64,000 nt of DNA. It comes from JAOUGY01 sp963792365 (lineage in GTDB: Bacteria > Actinomycetota > Acidimicrobiia > Spongiisociales > ZC4RG35). The position numbers were made by a program, and so were the translations under genes. Below the pieces are notes generated by a model. The model ran no database searches, was not told the DNA's origin, and saw only the letters and a list, made by a program, of their open reading frames with translations. The stretch spans positions 372,001-436,000 of the forward strand of contig CAWBVW010000005.1 in the NCBI GenBank assembly GCA_963792365.1, written 5' to 3'. This document shows positions 25,644 through 33,246 of the stretch, in pieces; position 1 is the stretch's first letter, and every line of letters begins with the position of its first letter.

Positions 25644-26408
25644 ATGGAATCCGTACCGAGCTACCGAAGCAACGCGATCTGGGCAGGGATCCTCTTCATC
25701 ATTGCTACAGCGTTCCTGTTCGTGGGGGAAGCGTTCTACGGGCCTGCGCTGTCCGACCCCGATGTCCTGACCAGGGCCGCGGGTGCAGAGAGTGACATTG
25801 CGGTGGGCGTTCTCATCGAGTTCGCCTGTGTGCTGGCGATTCCCCTCATCGCGGTCGCGCTGTACCCAGTACTGCGGCGCGTGAGTGTCACACTGGCAAT
25901 CGGCTACGTGGCGTTCCGCCTGTTCGAAGCCGCCGTCTTCTTTCAGATGGAAGTCGACAAGCTCCAGGTGTTGGCCATCTCTCGGGAATTCGCTGCGTCC
26001 CCCACCGCCAACACGGAGCAGATTGACCTGCTGATACGCAGCCTGACGGGAGGCGAAGCCTGGTCGGGCACGAGCGGCTCCCTGTACAACATCGTCTTCG
26101 TGACCGGAATGTTGATGTTGAACTGGATGCTCTGGAAGTCTCGACTGGTTCCACGTCTGATCGCCGGCTGGGGGATGATCTCCGCTGTGCTCCTCGGTGG
26201 GCTGGCGATGGTGGTGCTCTTCGTCGAGGTCTCGAACACCCTCGCCATCACGTTGATCGTGCCACTCGCCGTGCAGGAAATGGTCCTGGCGCTGTGGTTC
26301 ATCTTCAAGGGGTTCGATCACGTGGCTCTGCGGAGACTCGAACACGTTGCCACGCCGTCCCGGCAGGGAGAACACAGCCCGGTTCTCGCCGGCTCGTCGA
26401 ATCCCTGA
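25644..26408 (+). CDS. DUF4386-type membrane protein
   Basis: A 254-residue protein with about six membrane helices. The opening YRSNAIWAGILFIIATAFLF, the charged gap before VLIEFACVLAIPLIAVALYP, and SGTSGSLYNIVFVTGMLMLN, LVPRLIAGWGMI match the DUF4386 layout. ATG 25644 follows AAGGAGAAAGGCGG, a strong site. It heads four membrane-associated genes on the same strand. The function of the family is unknown. Confidence 0.75.
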   Translation: MESVPSYRSNAIWAGILFIIATAFLFVGEAFYGPALSDPDVLTRAAGAESDIAVGVLIEFACVLAIPLIAVALYPVLRRVSVTLAIGYVAFRLFEAAVFFQMEVDKLQVLAISREFAASPTANTEQIDLLIRSLTGGEAWSGTSGSLYNIVFVTGMLMLNWMLWKSRLVPRLIAGWGMISAVLLGGLAMVVLFVEVSNTLAITLIVPLAVQEMVLALWFIFKGFDHVALRRLEHVATPSRQGEHSPVLAGSSNP

Positions 26409-26660
26409 ACATGCGGACAGGCCGATCGAATGCACGCCTCGTGGCGTCATGGGCACCCCACTCCGCACCGGGACCACAGCGGGCCGGTCTCTACCGACCA
26501 ACCACCTGGCGAGGAATGCGACTCCGGACCCGCGACTCTTCGGCAGGCACCTCGCAGATCGACATGTGCCACGCCGCCCAGAAGCCCTCGACCACGCACC
26601 AGGCCCTGCCGGCGCCCTGTCCGAAACTGCGCCTCGCTGACACCCTGAAAGGAGCCTGAC
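26409..26660. other. Spacer between membrane-protein genes
   Basis: No gene is seen. The last bases (GAAAGGAGCC) are the ribosome binding site of the next gene. The spacer's length suggests that the following genes may have their own promoter. Confidence 0.4.
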
Positions 26661-27092
26661 GTGGCCATCACCTGGGGAATCGTCGTCATCGTCCTGTCCG
26701 TCCTGGCCTGGGGAGGGCAAGCGATCTCGTGGTTCTCGCCACCGACCGCCGAGCGGTTGTCTCTGACCGAGGCAGAGGCTGACGTGGAGCCGGCGTTCTA
26801 CGCCGATATCCGTGGCGAAGCGTTGTGGGACACCCTGACCTTGTGGGCTCTCGTCGTCGCCGGTGCGCTGCTGGTCACCGGCAATGACGCCTGGCCGTAC
26901 TTCGGGCTCGGCGGCGGGGCGATCTACGTCTATTTCGCCGGTCGTGGCCTGCTGACTCGGCGGGCCATACAACAGCGTGGACTGCGGATCGGAGCTGCTC
27001 AGAGTTTGAAGTCCGTCTACCTGTTCCTCACGGTCTGGGGAGTGATGGGTCTCGCAACCTTGATCGCCGCCGTCGCCGAACTCGCGTCGTGA
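26661..27092 (+). CDS. Small integral membrane protein, unknown function
   Basis: A 143-residue protein from GTG 26661, preceded by AAAGGAGCC. Four hydrophobic helices are visible (about 3-22, 54-74, 78-95 and 116-140). Between the first two lies a soluble acidic loop (RLSLTEAEADVEPAFYADIR). I do not recognise a named family. It is followed after 40 bases by another four-helix protein of nearly the same size, so the two may act together. Confidence 0.7.
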   Translation: MAITWGIVVIVLSVLAWGGQAISWFSPPTAERLSLTEAEADVEPAFYADIRGEALWDTLTLWALVVAGALLVTGNDAWPYFGLGGGAIYVYFAGRGLLTRRAIQQRGLRIGAAQSLKSVYLFLTVWGVMGLATLIAAVAELAS

Positions 27093-27132
27093 TGAGCTCC
27101 TCGAGCCGGCATGAAGAGGGAAGGAGTGCTTG

Positions 27133-27573
27133 ATGGATGTAACGCTCGCCACCTGGGTCGTGGCGGTCGGAGGTCTCCTGTTGATGGCGTTGCTCGGCGG
27201 GTTGCAGCTCATCGCAGTGGTGAAGCCACGTAGCGAGTGGACCATCGAGAACGTCTACGGCGGAGACCCCACCGGCACCGACCCTCGAGCCTATTTCGCC
27301 TTCAACCAGGGCTACGCCTGGGCCGACGCGTTGTTCTGGGCGCCACTGCAAATCGCCGGGAGCATCGGCATGCTGCTCGGGCAACGCTGGGGATTCCTGC
27401 TTGCCTTGATGGCCTCGGTGCCGTTCTGGTACACGGCCATTCCCATCTTCATCTGGGACCGAGACATGAGCTTCCGACGCAGCACCTTCGGATACTGGGT
27501 CGTGATCTGGGGCATGTGGCCCGCCTACGGGATCGTCGCCGGCGCCTACTGCCTGGTCCGACTCCTCCAATAA
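27133..27573 (+). CDS. Small integral membrane protein, unknown function
   Basis: A 146-residue protein with four hydrophobic helices; ATG 27133 follows AAGGAGTGCT. Distinctive stretches are PRAYFAFNQGYAWADALFWA and PIFIWDRDMSFRRSTFGYWV. The order of helices and the soluble loop after the first helix parallel the previous gene. No enzyme motif is visible. It is followed after 23 bases by a membrane-anchored SRPBCC protein, suggesting a shared transcript. Confidence 0.7.
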   Translation: MDVTLATWVVAVGGLLLMALLGGLQLIAVVKPRSEWTIENVYGGDPTGTDPRAYFAFNQGYAWADALFWAPLQIAGSIGMLLGQRWGFLLALMASVPFWYTAIPIFIWDRDMSFRRSTFGYWVVIWGMWPAYGIVAGAYCLVRLLQ

Positions 27574-27596
27574 CAGTCCACCGAAAGGAACCACCG

Positions 27597-28352
27597 ATGC
27601 GAACGCAGTTGATGATCATGCTGATCGTCACGGCAGTGATGGCGATGGCGGTCGTTGTCGTGATCGGTCTGGTGTGGTGGTTGGGATGGGTGGGTGGGTT
27701 TGCTGTCGCCCTGGCCTTGGTGGCCGCCCTGGCGGCGCTCTACCTCTGGGTGCTGAAACCCTGGCACATGCAGTGGGGGGCAACCACCGAGGAAGCCCAA
27801 CGGCCAATGCCGGGCGACGACCTGATCCCCGGCGCCGGGCAGGCCACCCGAGCGATCACCATCCACGCCGCCCCGGAAGAGGTCTGGCCGTGGCTAGTCC
27901 AGCTCGGATATGGCAAAGCCGGCTGGTACAGCTACGACTGGATCGACAACGACTTCCAACCCAGCGCCGACCGAATCCTCCCCGAACACCAGCAGCTCCG
28001 GCACGGCGACAAGATCCTGATGATGCCCGACATGGGCTTCGTCGTGAACCAGATCGACCAACCCCACTCCATCGTCAGCGTGCTCGAAGACGGCTCGACC
28101 AGCTGGTGTCTCGGCCTCTACCCCACCAACGACGCCGCCACCCGGCTGGTGAGCCGCTGGCGACCCAAGTTCGAGATGACCCCAGCCACCTTCTTCCTCA
28201 CCATGCTGTCCGAACCCGGAACCTTCATCATGGAACAGAAGATGCTCAGATCGATCCGCAACCGTGTCGAGACGACGCACGCAGACCACAGGCAACCGGA
28301 ACCGATCGAGAAGGATCATCCGGCCAGCCCAAGGCCAAGCACTCCCGAGTGA
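27597..28352 (+). CDS. Membrane-anchored SRPBCC-like protein
   Basis: A 251-residue protein from ATG 27597 (site GAAAGGAACC). Two membrane helices cover about residues 5-55. A soluble domain follows that starts ATRAITIHAAPEEVWPWLVQ and GYGKAGWYSYDWIDN, the pattern of actinobacterial polyketide-cyclase/START-like proteins. The tail (from about 225) is rich in Glu, Pro and His and looks unstructured. Last of the four-gene set. Confidence 0.7.
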   Translation: MRTQLMIMLIVTAVMAMAVVVVIGLVWWLGWVGGFAVALALVAALAALYLWVLKPWHMQWGATTEEAQRPMPGDDLIPGAGQATRAITIHAAPEEVWPWLVQLGYGKAGWYSYDWIDNDFQPSADRILPEHQQLRHGDKILMMPDMGFVVNQIDQPHSIVSVLEDGSTSWCLGLYPTNDAATRLVSRWRPKFEMTPATFFLTMLSEPGTFIMEQKMLRSIRNRVETTHADHRQPEPIEKDHPASPRPSTPE

Positions 28353-28829
28353 CACTCTGCTGACGGAGAGATTCTGGCGTCGAGCGCGCAACATGAACCG
28401 ATTCGCGGGCTTCGCCCAGGTCATGGACGAACCAGCGAAAGATTGACCAGCACCGGGCATCCGCCGGTCTCGAGAACCTCCTCATCAAGATCGGCACGTC
28501 GGCTGGCGAGCCGGTCCAAGAATCCTCCGATATCTACGGGGTTTCGGTGAACGCGAGTTATCGGGCATGTCGCCACGCGTCCTGCATTTCGGGGCGAGAG
28601 ACCTTCGCCGTGAGAACACGGAATGAGGACCCTGGAGCGACAGGCGAATCAGCGAAATCCTCAAGTAGATCAACGGACTTCGCCTATCGACGCTTGTGCT
28701 CCTCCATGGTCGTTTTCGGTTGTCTGACGGACACTCTGGCGGACACCGAGCGCTACCTCATGCTCGAACATCTGCCCCGGGCGCTGGCGGCGCAACCCCT
28801 ACTGGGCAAGCGTTCCGCAGAGCGAGCGG
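28353..28829. other. Degraded stretch with a repeat relic
   Basis: No intact gene. The right part (28560-28740) carries the minus-strand relic shared with 10418-10511, continuing as LTAKVSRPEMQDAWRHAR with an internal TAG. I see nothing supportable in 28353-28560. Confidence 0.4.
28641..28740 (-). repeat. Repeat with a conserved reading frame (copy B)
   Basis: A diverged copy of 10418-10511. The minus-strand translation SVRQPKTTMEEHKRR matches copy A (SVRQLKTTMEEAKRR), then TAG, then KSVDLLEDFADSPVAPG, which parallels TVDSPEDSRFAL in copy A. The conserved frame argues that both descend from one protein-coding gene; the family is not recognised. Confidence 0.5.
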
Positions 28830-29213
28830 TCACTCCGAGATGAGCGAGCGGAGTCGCTCGGCGATCTCGTGAACGTCCAAATCGCCGGCTGCGACGGACA
28901 TCACAAACTCGAAGACAGCGTCGTTGTCGGCGCTCGACACGTCGAACCCGTTGAGATCCAGGAACACTGCGGTCGCCAACCATCCAAGCCGCTTGTTGCC
29001 ATCAACCAGCGGATGGCTCTTGAGGATCGACTGAAGCATCGCCGCTGCCTTCGACCACATGCCGGCGTAGGCGTCTTCACCGAACGCCGACGCCTTGGGG
29101 CGACTGGCCGCCGCCTCCAGAAGCCCCAGATCACGGACAGGCGGCGGGTCGCCCAACAGCGCGGTTGCGAGTGTGAGCAGATCCTCGAGGTCGAGATACT
29201 CGACCGAGTTCAC
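28830..29213 (-). CDS. doc: Doc-type toxin (Fic/Doc, death-on-curing)
   Basis: A 127-residue Fic/Doc-fold protein. The active-site motif HPLVDGNKRLGW matches HxFx(D/E)GNKR, used by Doc to phosphorylate EF-Tu (family knowledge). The front reads VEYLDLEDLLTLATALLGDP and LGLLEAAASRPKASAFGEDA, both typical of Doc. The GTG start at 29213 overlaps the antitoxin stop (GTGA), so toxin follows antitoxin and is coupled. The usual Phe at motif position 3 is Leu here. Confidence 0.88.
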   Translation of the reverse strand: MNSVEYLDLEDLLTLATALLGDPPPVRDLGLLEAAASRPKASAFGEDAYAGMWSKAAAMLQSILKSHPLVDGNKRLGWLATAVFLDLNGFDVSSADNDAVFEFVMSVAAGDLDVHEIAERLRSLISE

Positions 29214-29413
29214 CGACCGAGCCGATCGAGTGCGTCGGCGTGTGCGGCCATCACCTTGCCTGCGGCCTCAACCACACGTTCACGATGTGTCTGGAGATCG
29301 ACGTACTCGCGGATCGCTCGTCGTGCCGCCTCCTGCATCGAGATCCCCTCCGCCAGAGCACGCGCCTGAAGCGCCGCCTTCTCTTCTTCCGTGAGCCGGA
29401 GCGTCATCGCCAT
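29210..29413 (-). CDS. Ribbon-helix-helix antitoxin of the Doc module
   Basis: A 67-residue protein: MAMTLRLTEEEKAALQARA and EGISMQEAARRAIREYV make a CopG-like ribbon-helix-helix domain, then a helical tail (HRERVVEAAGKVMAAHADAL) that should bind the toxin. Classical Doc partners are Phd-type; a CopG-like partner is a common actinobacterial variant. A perfect 8-bp palindrome lies 7 bases upstream (29420-29440) and is the likely autoregulatory site. Confidence 0.8.
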   Translation of the reverse strand: MAMTLRLTEEEKAALQARALAEGISMQEAARRAIREYVDLQTHRERVVEAAGKVMAAHADALDRLGR

Positions 29414-29419
29414 GAGGAT

Positions 29420-29440
29420 ATGGTATCACGTTGATACCAT
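29420..29440. promoter_or_regulatory. Palindromic operator of the Doc module
   Basis: ATGGTATC (29420-29427), a 5-base spacer and GATACCAT (29433-29440) form a perfect inverted repeat immediately before the antitoxin ATG at 29413. The site is A/T-richer than its surroundings and probably overlaps the -10 box. It fits repression by the antitoxin alone or with toxin (conditional cooperativity, inferred). Confidence 0.65.
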
Positions 29441-29836
29441 CCCGCAGCTTCCCCTCCAGGGTGAGCGGCACATGCATCCCCTGTCTTCAACGGCAGAAGA
29501 TCGCATCGGCCGGAGCCATCGCCTTCCGCCATGGCGGCAAGACCAGCAAAGACTGCTCAGAGCAGCTTCCGCCGGATGGTCCTAGCTTCCGAAACTCGGC
29601 GCTACAAACCTCGAACCTTGACCTCTGCGGTGTGGAACGCGCAACCGCTACCACCGATCATCACCGGCTATCACTGGTCAGCATTCAGTCGCGGTGTGGT
29701 CGCATGCGGCTCCATCGGTCCAACAGAGACGATGGCCCGCGGAAGGTGCGCTCGTCACCGCCGGCTATAGGATTCGACTTCGTCGACTGCCGCCGTAGGG
29801 CTTCAAAGCGCCAACCAACCGGAGAAAGGGACTCCA
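29441..29836. other. Intergenic region with a tRNA relic
   Basis: No gene is seen. A tRNA-Val relic lies at 29598-29639 and its flank resembles that of the relic at 15537. The end (GGAGAAAGGGACTCCA) is the ribosome binding site of the interrupted membrane protein. Confidence 0.4.
29598..29639 (-). repeat. tRNA-Val 3'-half relic (copy 5)
   Basis: The order GGCGCTAC, TCGAACC, TGACCTCTGC and GTGTG follows the tRNA-Val(CAC) 3' half with substitutions in the T-loop flank. The next 40 bases resemble those after copy 3 at 15537-15562. Confidence 0.5.
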
Positions 29837-30286
29837 GTGACAAAGGACAGGTTCTTGACGGTGCGCTGGAACAACCTGCTTGCACTTGGACTCGGGATTC
29901 CAACCTTGATCTACGTCGTGACTGCCTTCTCCACTGCGTTGTGGCTGGAACGGGGAGGACTGATTGGCCTCGCAGTCTTTGGGGCCCTCTTCTGACTGGT
30001 CCTCGAGTACCACACGACCGTGCGGTTCGCATGGCTTCGCCAACACACACCTGAGTACGAGTCGGTCAAACAGCGATTCCCGAACCCTCTCTGGCTCGTG
30101 AGGTTCTTCTACAACGCAGCCTTCTGGGTGTTCCTGCTCCCCTTCTTCACCACGATCGACTTCAGCGTCGGATTCGTGGCCTTTGCCATCGTCATCCTCC
30201 TGAGGTTCATTGCGAACTCGTACACGAACAACGTCCTCGATCTCACTCCCCAGCAGTACGAGGCCCATCCCTTCAGAATCCCGTAG
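29837..30286 (+). pseudogene. Small membrane protein interrupted by an in-frame TGA
   Basis: From GTG 29837 (strong upstream site GGAGAAAGGGA) the frame codes for 52 residues with one membrane helix, meets TGA at 29993-29995, and continues in the same frame for 96 residues to 30286 (LVLEYHTTVRFAWLRQHTPE, then two helices and NVLDLTPQQYEAHPFRIP). Both parts look coding and fit one 149-residue protein. A single TGG-to-TGA change would explain the stop. Alternatively 30020 or another codon restarts translation. Family not recognised. Confidence 0.6.
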
Positions 30287-30346
30287 GAGTCCGTGCAGAC
30301 GGCGCGTCTCCGTCGGCAGCCTCGATGGGCACCCTGGTCGATGGGG

Positions 30347-31321
30347 TCACATGGTGATGATGCTGGTGCCTTGGTTGTGCCCTGCTCCAACGGAGCCGAT
30401 GGCCTCGACGCCCTGCTCGAGCGGGAAGGTCCGGTCGATGACCGGGGTGATCTTGCCTTTCGCCGCAAGTTCTCTCAGTGTGGCGAGGTCCTCCTCGTTC
30501 TCCTTCGACAGGAACGGCCGTCCCTGCTGCTTGGAGAACATGGACGAGAGCGCAACCTTGAGGGGATGGCCGATGCCGCCGAACCAGCCCGTCGGAGCGG
30601 GTGCACCGTTGGCCAGCAGCAGCCCATCTGGCTCGAGAGCACGTCTCATGTCCTTGAGGGAGTACGCGCCGACGTTGTCGAAGATCAGGTCGTACTTCGG
30701 GCCGCCTTCGGTGAAGTCTTCTTTGGTGTAGTCGATGACGTGGTCGGCGCCGATGGAACGGACCATGTCCAGATTCCGGGTGCTGCAGACACCTGTCACC
30801 TCGGCGCCGAACGCCTTGGCGATCTGCACGGCGAAGGTGCCCACACCACCGGAAGCTCCCGTGATCAGCACCTTCTGACCTTCCTTCAGGTCGCCATGCT
30901 CTCTGAGGCCTTGGAGAGCGGTGAACGCAGACACGCCGACCGCCGAGGCTTGCTCCAGGGTGAGGTTGTCCGGCACCAGCGCCAGCGCCTCCGCCTTCGC
31001 TACTGCATACTCGGCGAAGGCTCCCGCGCACGAACCGAACACCTCGTCACCCGGCCGCAGATCCGTCACGTTCGCCCCCACGGCCTCGACGACCCCGGCG
31101 ATGTTCGTTCCGACCACCCCGGTCTCGGGCAGCAGCGACTTGAACATCGGGCGCATCACCTTCGGGTATCCCCGTACGCCATAGACGGCCCCGATGTGGA
31201 TCGACGCCGCATGGACCCGGACCAGCACCTCGTCTTCGGCAACCTCAGGTGTGTCGACTTCGGTGACTGTCAATACCTCGGTGGGCGCACCGAACCCGTC
31301 TTGGACGATTCCCTTCATCAT
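30347..31321 (-). CDS. Medium-chain dehydrogenase/quinone reductase-like enzyme
   Basis: A 324-residue MDR-family NAD(P)-dependent oxidoreductase. The GroES-like half has VGTNIAGVVEAVGANVTDLR and GDEVFG; the Rossmann half has VLITGASGGVGTFAVQIAKA, ADHVIDYTKEDFT and GAGHNQGTSIIT at the end. The zinc-ligand cysteines are absent, so it belongs to the zinc-free quinone-oxidoreductase group. ATG 31321 follows AGGAGAGGAAGC and overlaps the stop of a 41-residue frame upstream. It is divergent from a TetR gene with shared operators, so probably repressed by it. Confidence 0.85.
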   Translation of the reverse strand: MMKGIVQDGFGAPTEVLTVTEVDTPEVAEDEVLVRVHAASIHIGAVYGVRGYPKVMRPMFKSLLPETGVVGTNIAGVVEAVGANVTDLRPGDEVFGSCAGAFAEYAVAKAEALALVPDNLTLEQASAVGVSAFTALQGLREHGDLKEGQKVLITGASGGVGTFAVQIAKAFGAEVTGVCSTRNLDMVRSIGADHVIDYTKEDFTEGGPKYDLIFDNVGAYSLKDMRRALEPDGLLLANGAPAPTGWFGGIGHPLKVALSSMFSKQQGRPFLSKENEEDLATLRELAAKGKITPVIDRTFPLEQGVEAIGSVGAGHNQGTSIITM

Positions 31322-31443
31322 GCTTCCTCTCCTGCGTGAGCCCGCCGACACCGTTCGCCGATGCTGCGGAGCGTGTCCATCTCGTTCGAAGCCAACGCCG
31401 CTCCGAACACCTTGTTCGATACCTGTGGATCCGACTCTGTCAT
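31318..31443 (-). CDS. Small protein (41 residues) coupled to the dehydrogenase
   Basis: The frame MTESDPQVSNKVFGAALASN, then EMDTLRSIGERCRRAHAGEEA starts at ATG 31443 behind AAGGACGGAC and ends in ATGA overlapping the dehydrogenase ATG at 31321. The ribosome site, genome-like codon use and stop-start overlap support a translated leader or small partner protein. It lies between the TetR operators and the dehydrogenase. No family recognised. Confidence 0.55.
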   Translation of the reverse strand: MTESDPQVSNKVFGAALASNEMDTLRSIGERCRRAHAGEEA

Positions 31444-31477
31444 GTCCGTCCTTGTTGTCCTACCCATGGTGTGTGCT

Positions 31478-31492
31478 GCGTACTTAGTACGC
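31478..31492. promoter_or_regulatory. Palindromic operator 1 (dehydrogenase/TetR promoter)
   Basis: GCGTACTTAGTACGC is a 15-base palindrome with one central base. An identical copy lies at 31513-31527, 35 bases away. Both sit between the divergent 41-residue/dehydrogenase unit and the TetR gene. Confidence 0.75.
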
Positions 31493-31512
31493 ACCAGGTG
31501 GACAGAAGATAC

Positions 31513-31527
31513 GCGTACTTAGTACGC
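31513..31527. promoter_or_regulatory. Palindromic operator 2 (dehydrogenase/TetR promoter)
   Basis: The second identical copy of GCGTACTTAGTACGC, 34 bases before the TetR start at 31561. Two identical sites at a divergent promoter next to a TetR gene are the usual sign of autoregulation plus control of the neighbour. Confidence 0.75.
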
Positions 31528-31560
31528 TCTGTCAAGTAGCGTTCCGAAGAAGGATTCGAC

Positions 31561-32217
31561 ATGGGAGAGAAGACAGGTTCATCGCTCAGCCGAGACCACG
31601 TGCTGAACAGCGCGGTGGCCCTGGCCGATGAGATCGGTATCGAGGCCCTGACGATCCGCAAGCTCGCGAAGTTCATGGGCACAAAACCGATGACGATCTA
31701 CCGCCACGTTCCGTCGAAGGAAGAGATCATCGACGGGATGGTCGACAGGGTGTTCGCCGAGATCGATCGACCCTCGGAAGACGGAGACTGGCTGTCTGCA
31801 CTCCGACGACGCTGCGTGTCGGCCCGAGCAGCCTTGAACAGGCACCCCTGGGCGGCCCCGCTCATGGAGTCTCGAACCTCACCCGGCCCCGAGACCCTGG
31901 GGCATCACGACGCCGTCGTCGGATGCCTGCGCCGGGGCGGCCTGAGCTGGCCGATGGTCGCCCATGCAAACGCCATGCTGGACGCATACATCTACGGGTT
32001 CGCCCTGGTGGAGGCTTCCCTCCCGTCACAGGCCGAGGGCGAGTTCGTCGGCGCGGTCGAGGAGATCGCGTCCGCCATGGATGCCGACGCCTACCCCAAC
32101 CTCGTCGGGTTCACCGTCGAGCACGTGTTTCAGCCCGGCTACGAGTTCAGCGACACCTTCGAGGTCGGTCTCGACGTGCTTCTCGAAGCAGTGAGAGACT
32201 TCGCAGGTACCGCATGA
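31561..32217 (+). CDS. TetR family transcriptional regulator
   Basis: A 218-residue repressor. The helix-turn-helix is at about 12-58 (DHVLNSAVALADEIGIEALT, IRKLAKFMGTKPMTIYRHVP, SKEEIIDGMVDRVF). The rest resembles the TetR_C_1 ligand domain of tetracycline-repressor-like proteins (LRRRCVSARAALNRHPWAAP, then GFALVEASLP). It is divergent from the dehydrogenase with two identical palindromes in between, so it probably represses both. The ligand is unknown. Confidence 0.88.
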   Translation: MGEKTGSSLSRDHVLNSAVALADEIGIEALTIRKLAKFMGTKPMTIYRHVPSKEEIIDGMVDRVFAEIDRPSEDGDWLSALRRRCVSARAALNRHPWAAPLMESRTSPGPETLGHHDAVVGCLRRGGLSWPMVAHANAMLDAYIYGFALVEASLPSQAEGEFVGAVEEIASAMDADAYPNLVGFTVEHVFQPGYEFSDTFEVGLDVLLEAVRDFAGTA

Positions 32218-32524
32218 GACCTCGATTCGCGAACCGACCGGCGAGCTCTCGTAGGTGTGGGTGCGGCCGATGGCTCGCTCACAACGCCTCGGCGCTCCCA
32301 GCGCGGGGATCGCTCCATCTGCTCGGGACCGGTCGAGATCCGCTGCCACCGACCGCTGCCCTAACCCGGCGTCAGCTACCGAACAGCGGCGTGCCCGCGG
32401 CGCCACTCCCCCGCCACCGCCCGGTGCTGAGCGGACTGGAAACCGCCTCTGACCTGGCGTCTCGTCGGACGAACCGCGACAGGTGAGGCGGGTCTGCCGG
32501 TCTTCCTGTTGACGGACCTCCCTC
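32218..32524. other. Intergenic region without a supported gene
   Basis: Frames here give only arginine/proline-rich shadow translations. It separates the TetR gene from the truncated dehydrogenase, which points at it from the other strand. No hairpin with a T-tract was seen. Confidence 0.4.
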
Positions 32525-33043
32525 TCACGCTCGAGCCACGAGCACGACGACATTCCCTCGCTTGTGGCCCTGCTCCACGTAGCGATGAGCCTCACGTATC
32601 CGGTCCAGGGAGTAGGAACGGTCGATCACTGCTCTGACAGCTCCGCTGGCCACCATGTCCCGGACGGCGATGAGGTCGTCGACCTGTTCTCGCCGCCGTG
32701 TCTGAGTGGTGGCGAATCTCCCGTGCTCGGCGAGCACCCTGGCTGCCTTCTTGGCGGTGGTCCTTCCGGCGGCATCGAAGACGACGTCGTACCTGGCGCT
32801 ACCTTCCGTGAAGTCCTGTTCCCTGTAGTCGATGACGACGTCAGCTCCGAGCGATGCCACCAACTCGAGGTTGGCCGTGCTGCTCACGCCGGTCACGTGA
32901 GCTCCCATCTGCTTGGCGATCTGGACGGCGAAGGTTCCGACGCTGGCGCAGAGGATCGCTGCCTGCACAGCCGACCACCAGCGCCATCCCCGCAGCAACG
33001 GCGAGAGATCGGAGGGGTCGATTTGGTTCCATGACTCCTTCAC
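32525..33043 (-). pseudogene. Truncated medium-chain dehydrogenase (C-terminal half)
   Basis: From about 32945 leftward the frame is the Rossmann half of a quinone-reductase-like enzyme: SVGTFAVQIAKQMGAHVTGV, ADVVIDYREQDFTEGSARYD, FDAAGRTTAKK and the closing YVEQGHKRGNVVVLVA. The GroES-like half is missing; before it lie about 30 unrelated residues from ATG 33043. The glycine-rich loop is incomplete (only SVGTFA). It is related to the intact dehydrogenase at 30347 but well diverged. Confidence 0.7.
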
Positions 33044-33135
33044 TCGATCGCACTCCCGATACCCGGCGGGACGCAGTCACAGACGCCGACCGGCGATGCG
33101 CCCATCGCCCCTTGCACGCTACCGGAGAGGAGCGG

Positions 33136-33201
33136 TCAGCTCACCTGGCCGAGAACGCGCCGCAGGATCTTGCCTGTGTCGATCGTCGCTGTCCCTGACT
33201 T
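33136..33201 (-). pseudogene. Possible tail of an AMP-dependent ligase
   Basis: The minus strand reads TGKILRRVLGQVS followed by TGA. TGKILRR is the conserved C-terminal motif of acyl-CoA synthetases and related adenylating enzymes, with its catalytic lysine. Only about 20 residues remain. Short matches can be chance, so this is tentative. Confidence 0.35.
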
Positions 33202-33246
33202 CGACAAGTGTGGGCTCGCACCGTCCGCACGGGCCCAGTCAGGACG

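Noticed and set aside
25449..27245. A 598-residue minus-strand frame
   Set aside because: It covers the opposite strand of two membrane-protein genes with good ribosome sites; its translation is Arg/Gly/His-rich without domains.
29993..29995. Selenocysteine codon in the small membrane protein
   Set aside because: No SECIS-like hairpin was recognised after the TGA, and the context (membrane helix) does not suggest a redox site; a nonsense mutation is simpler.
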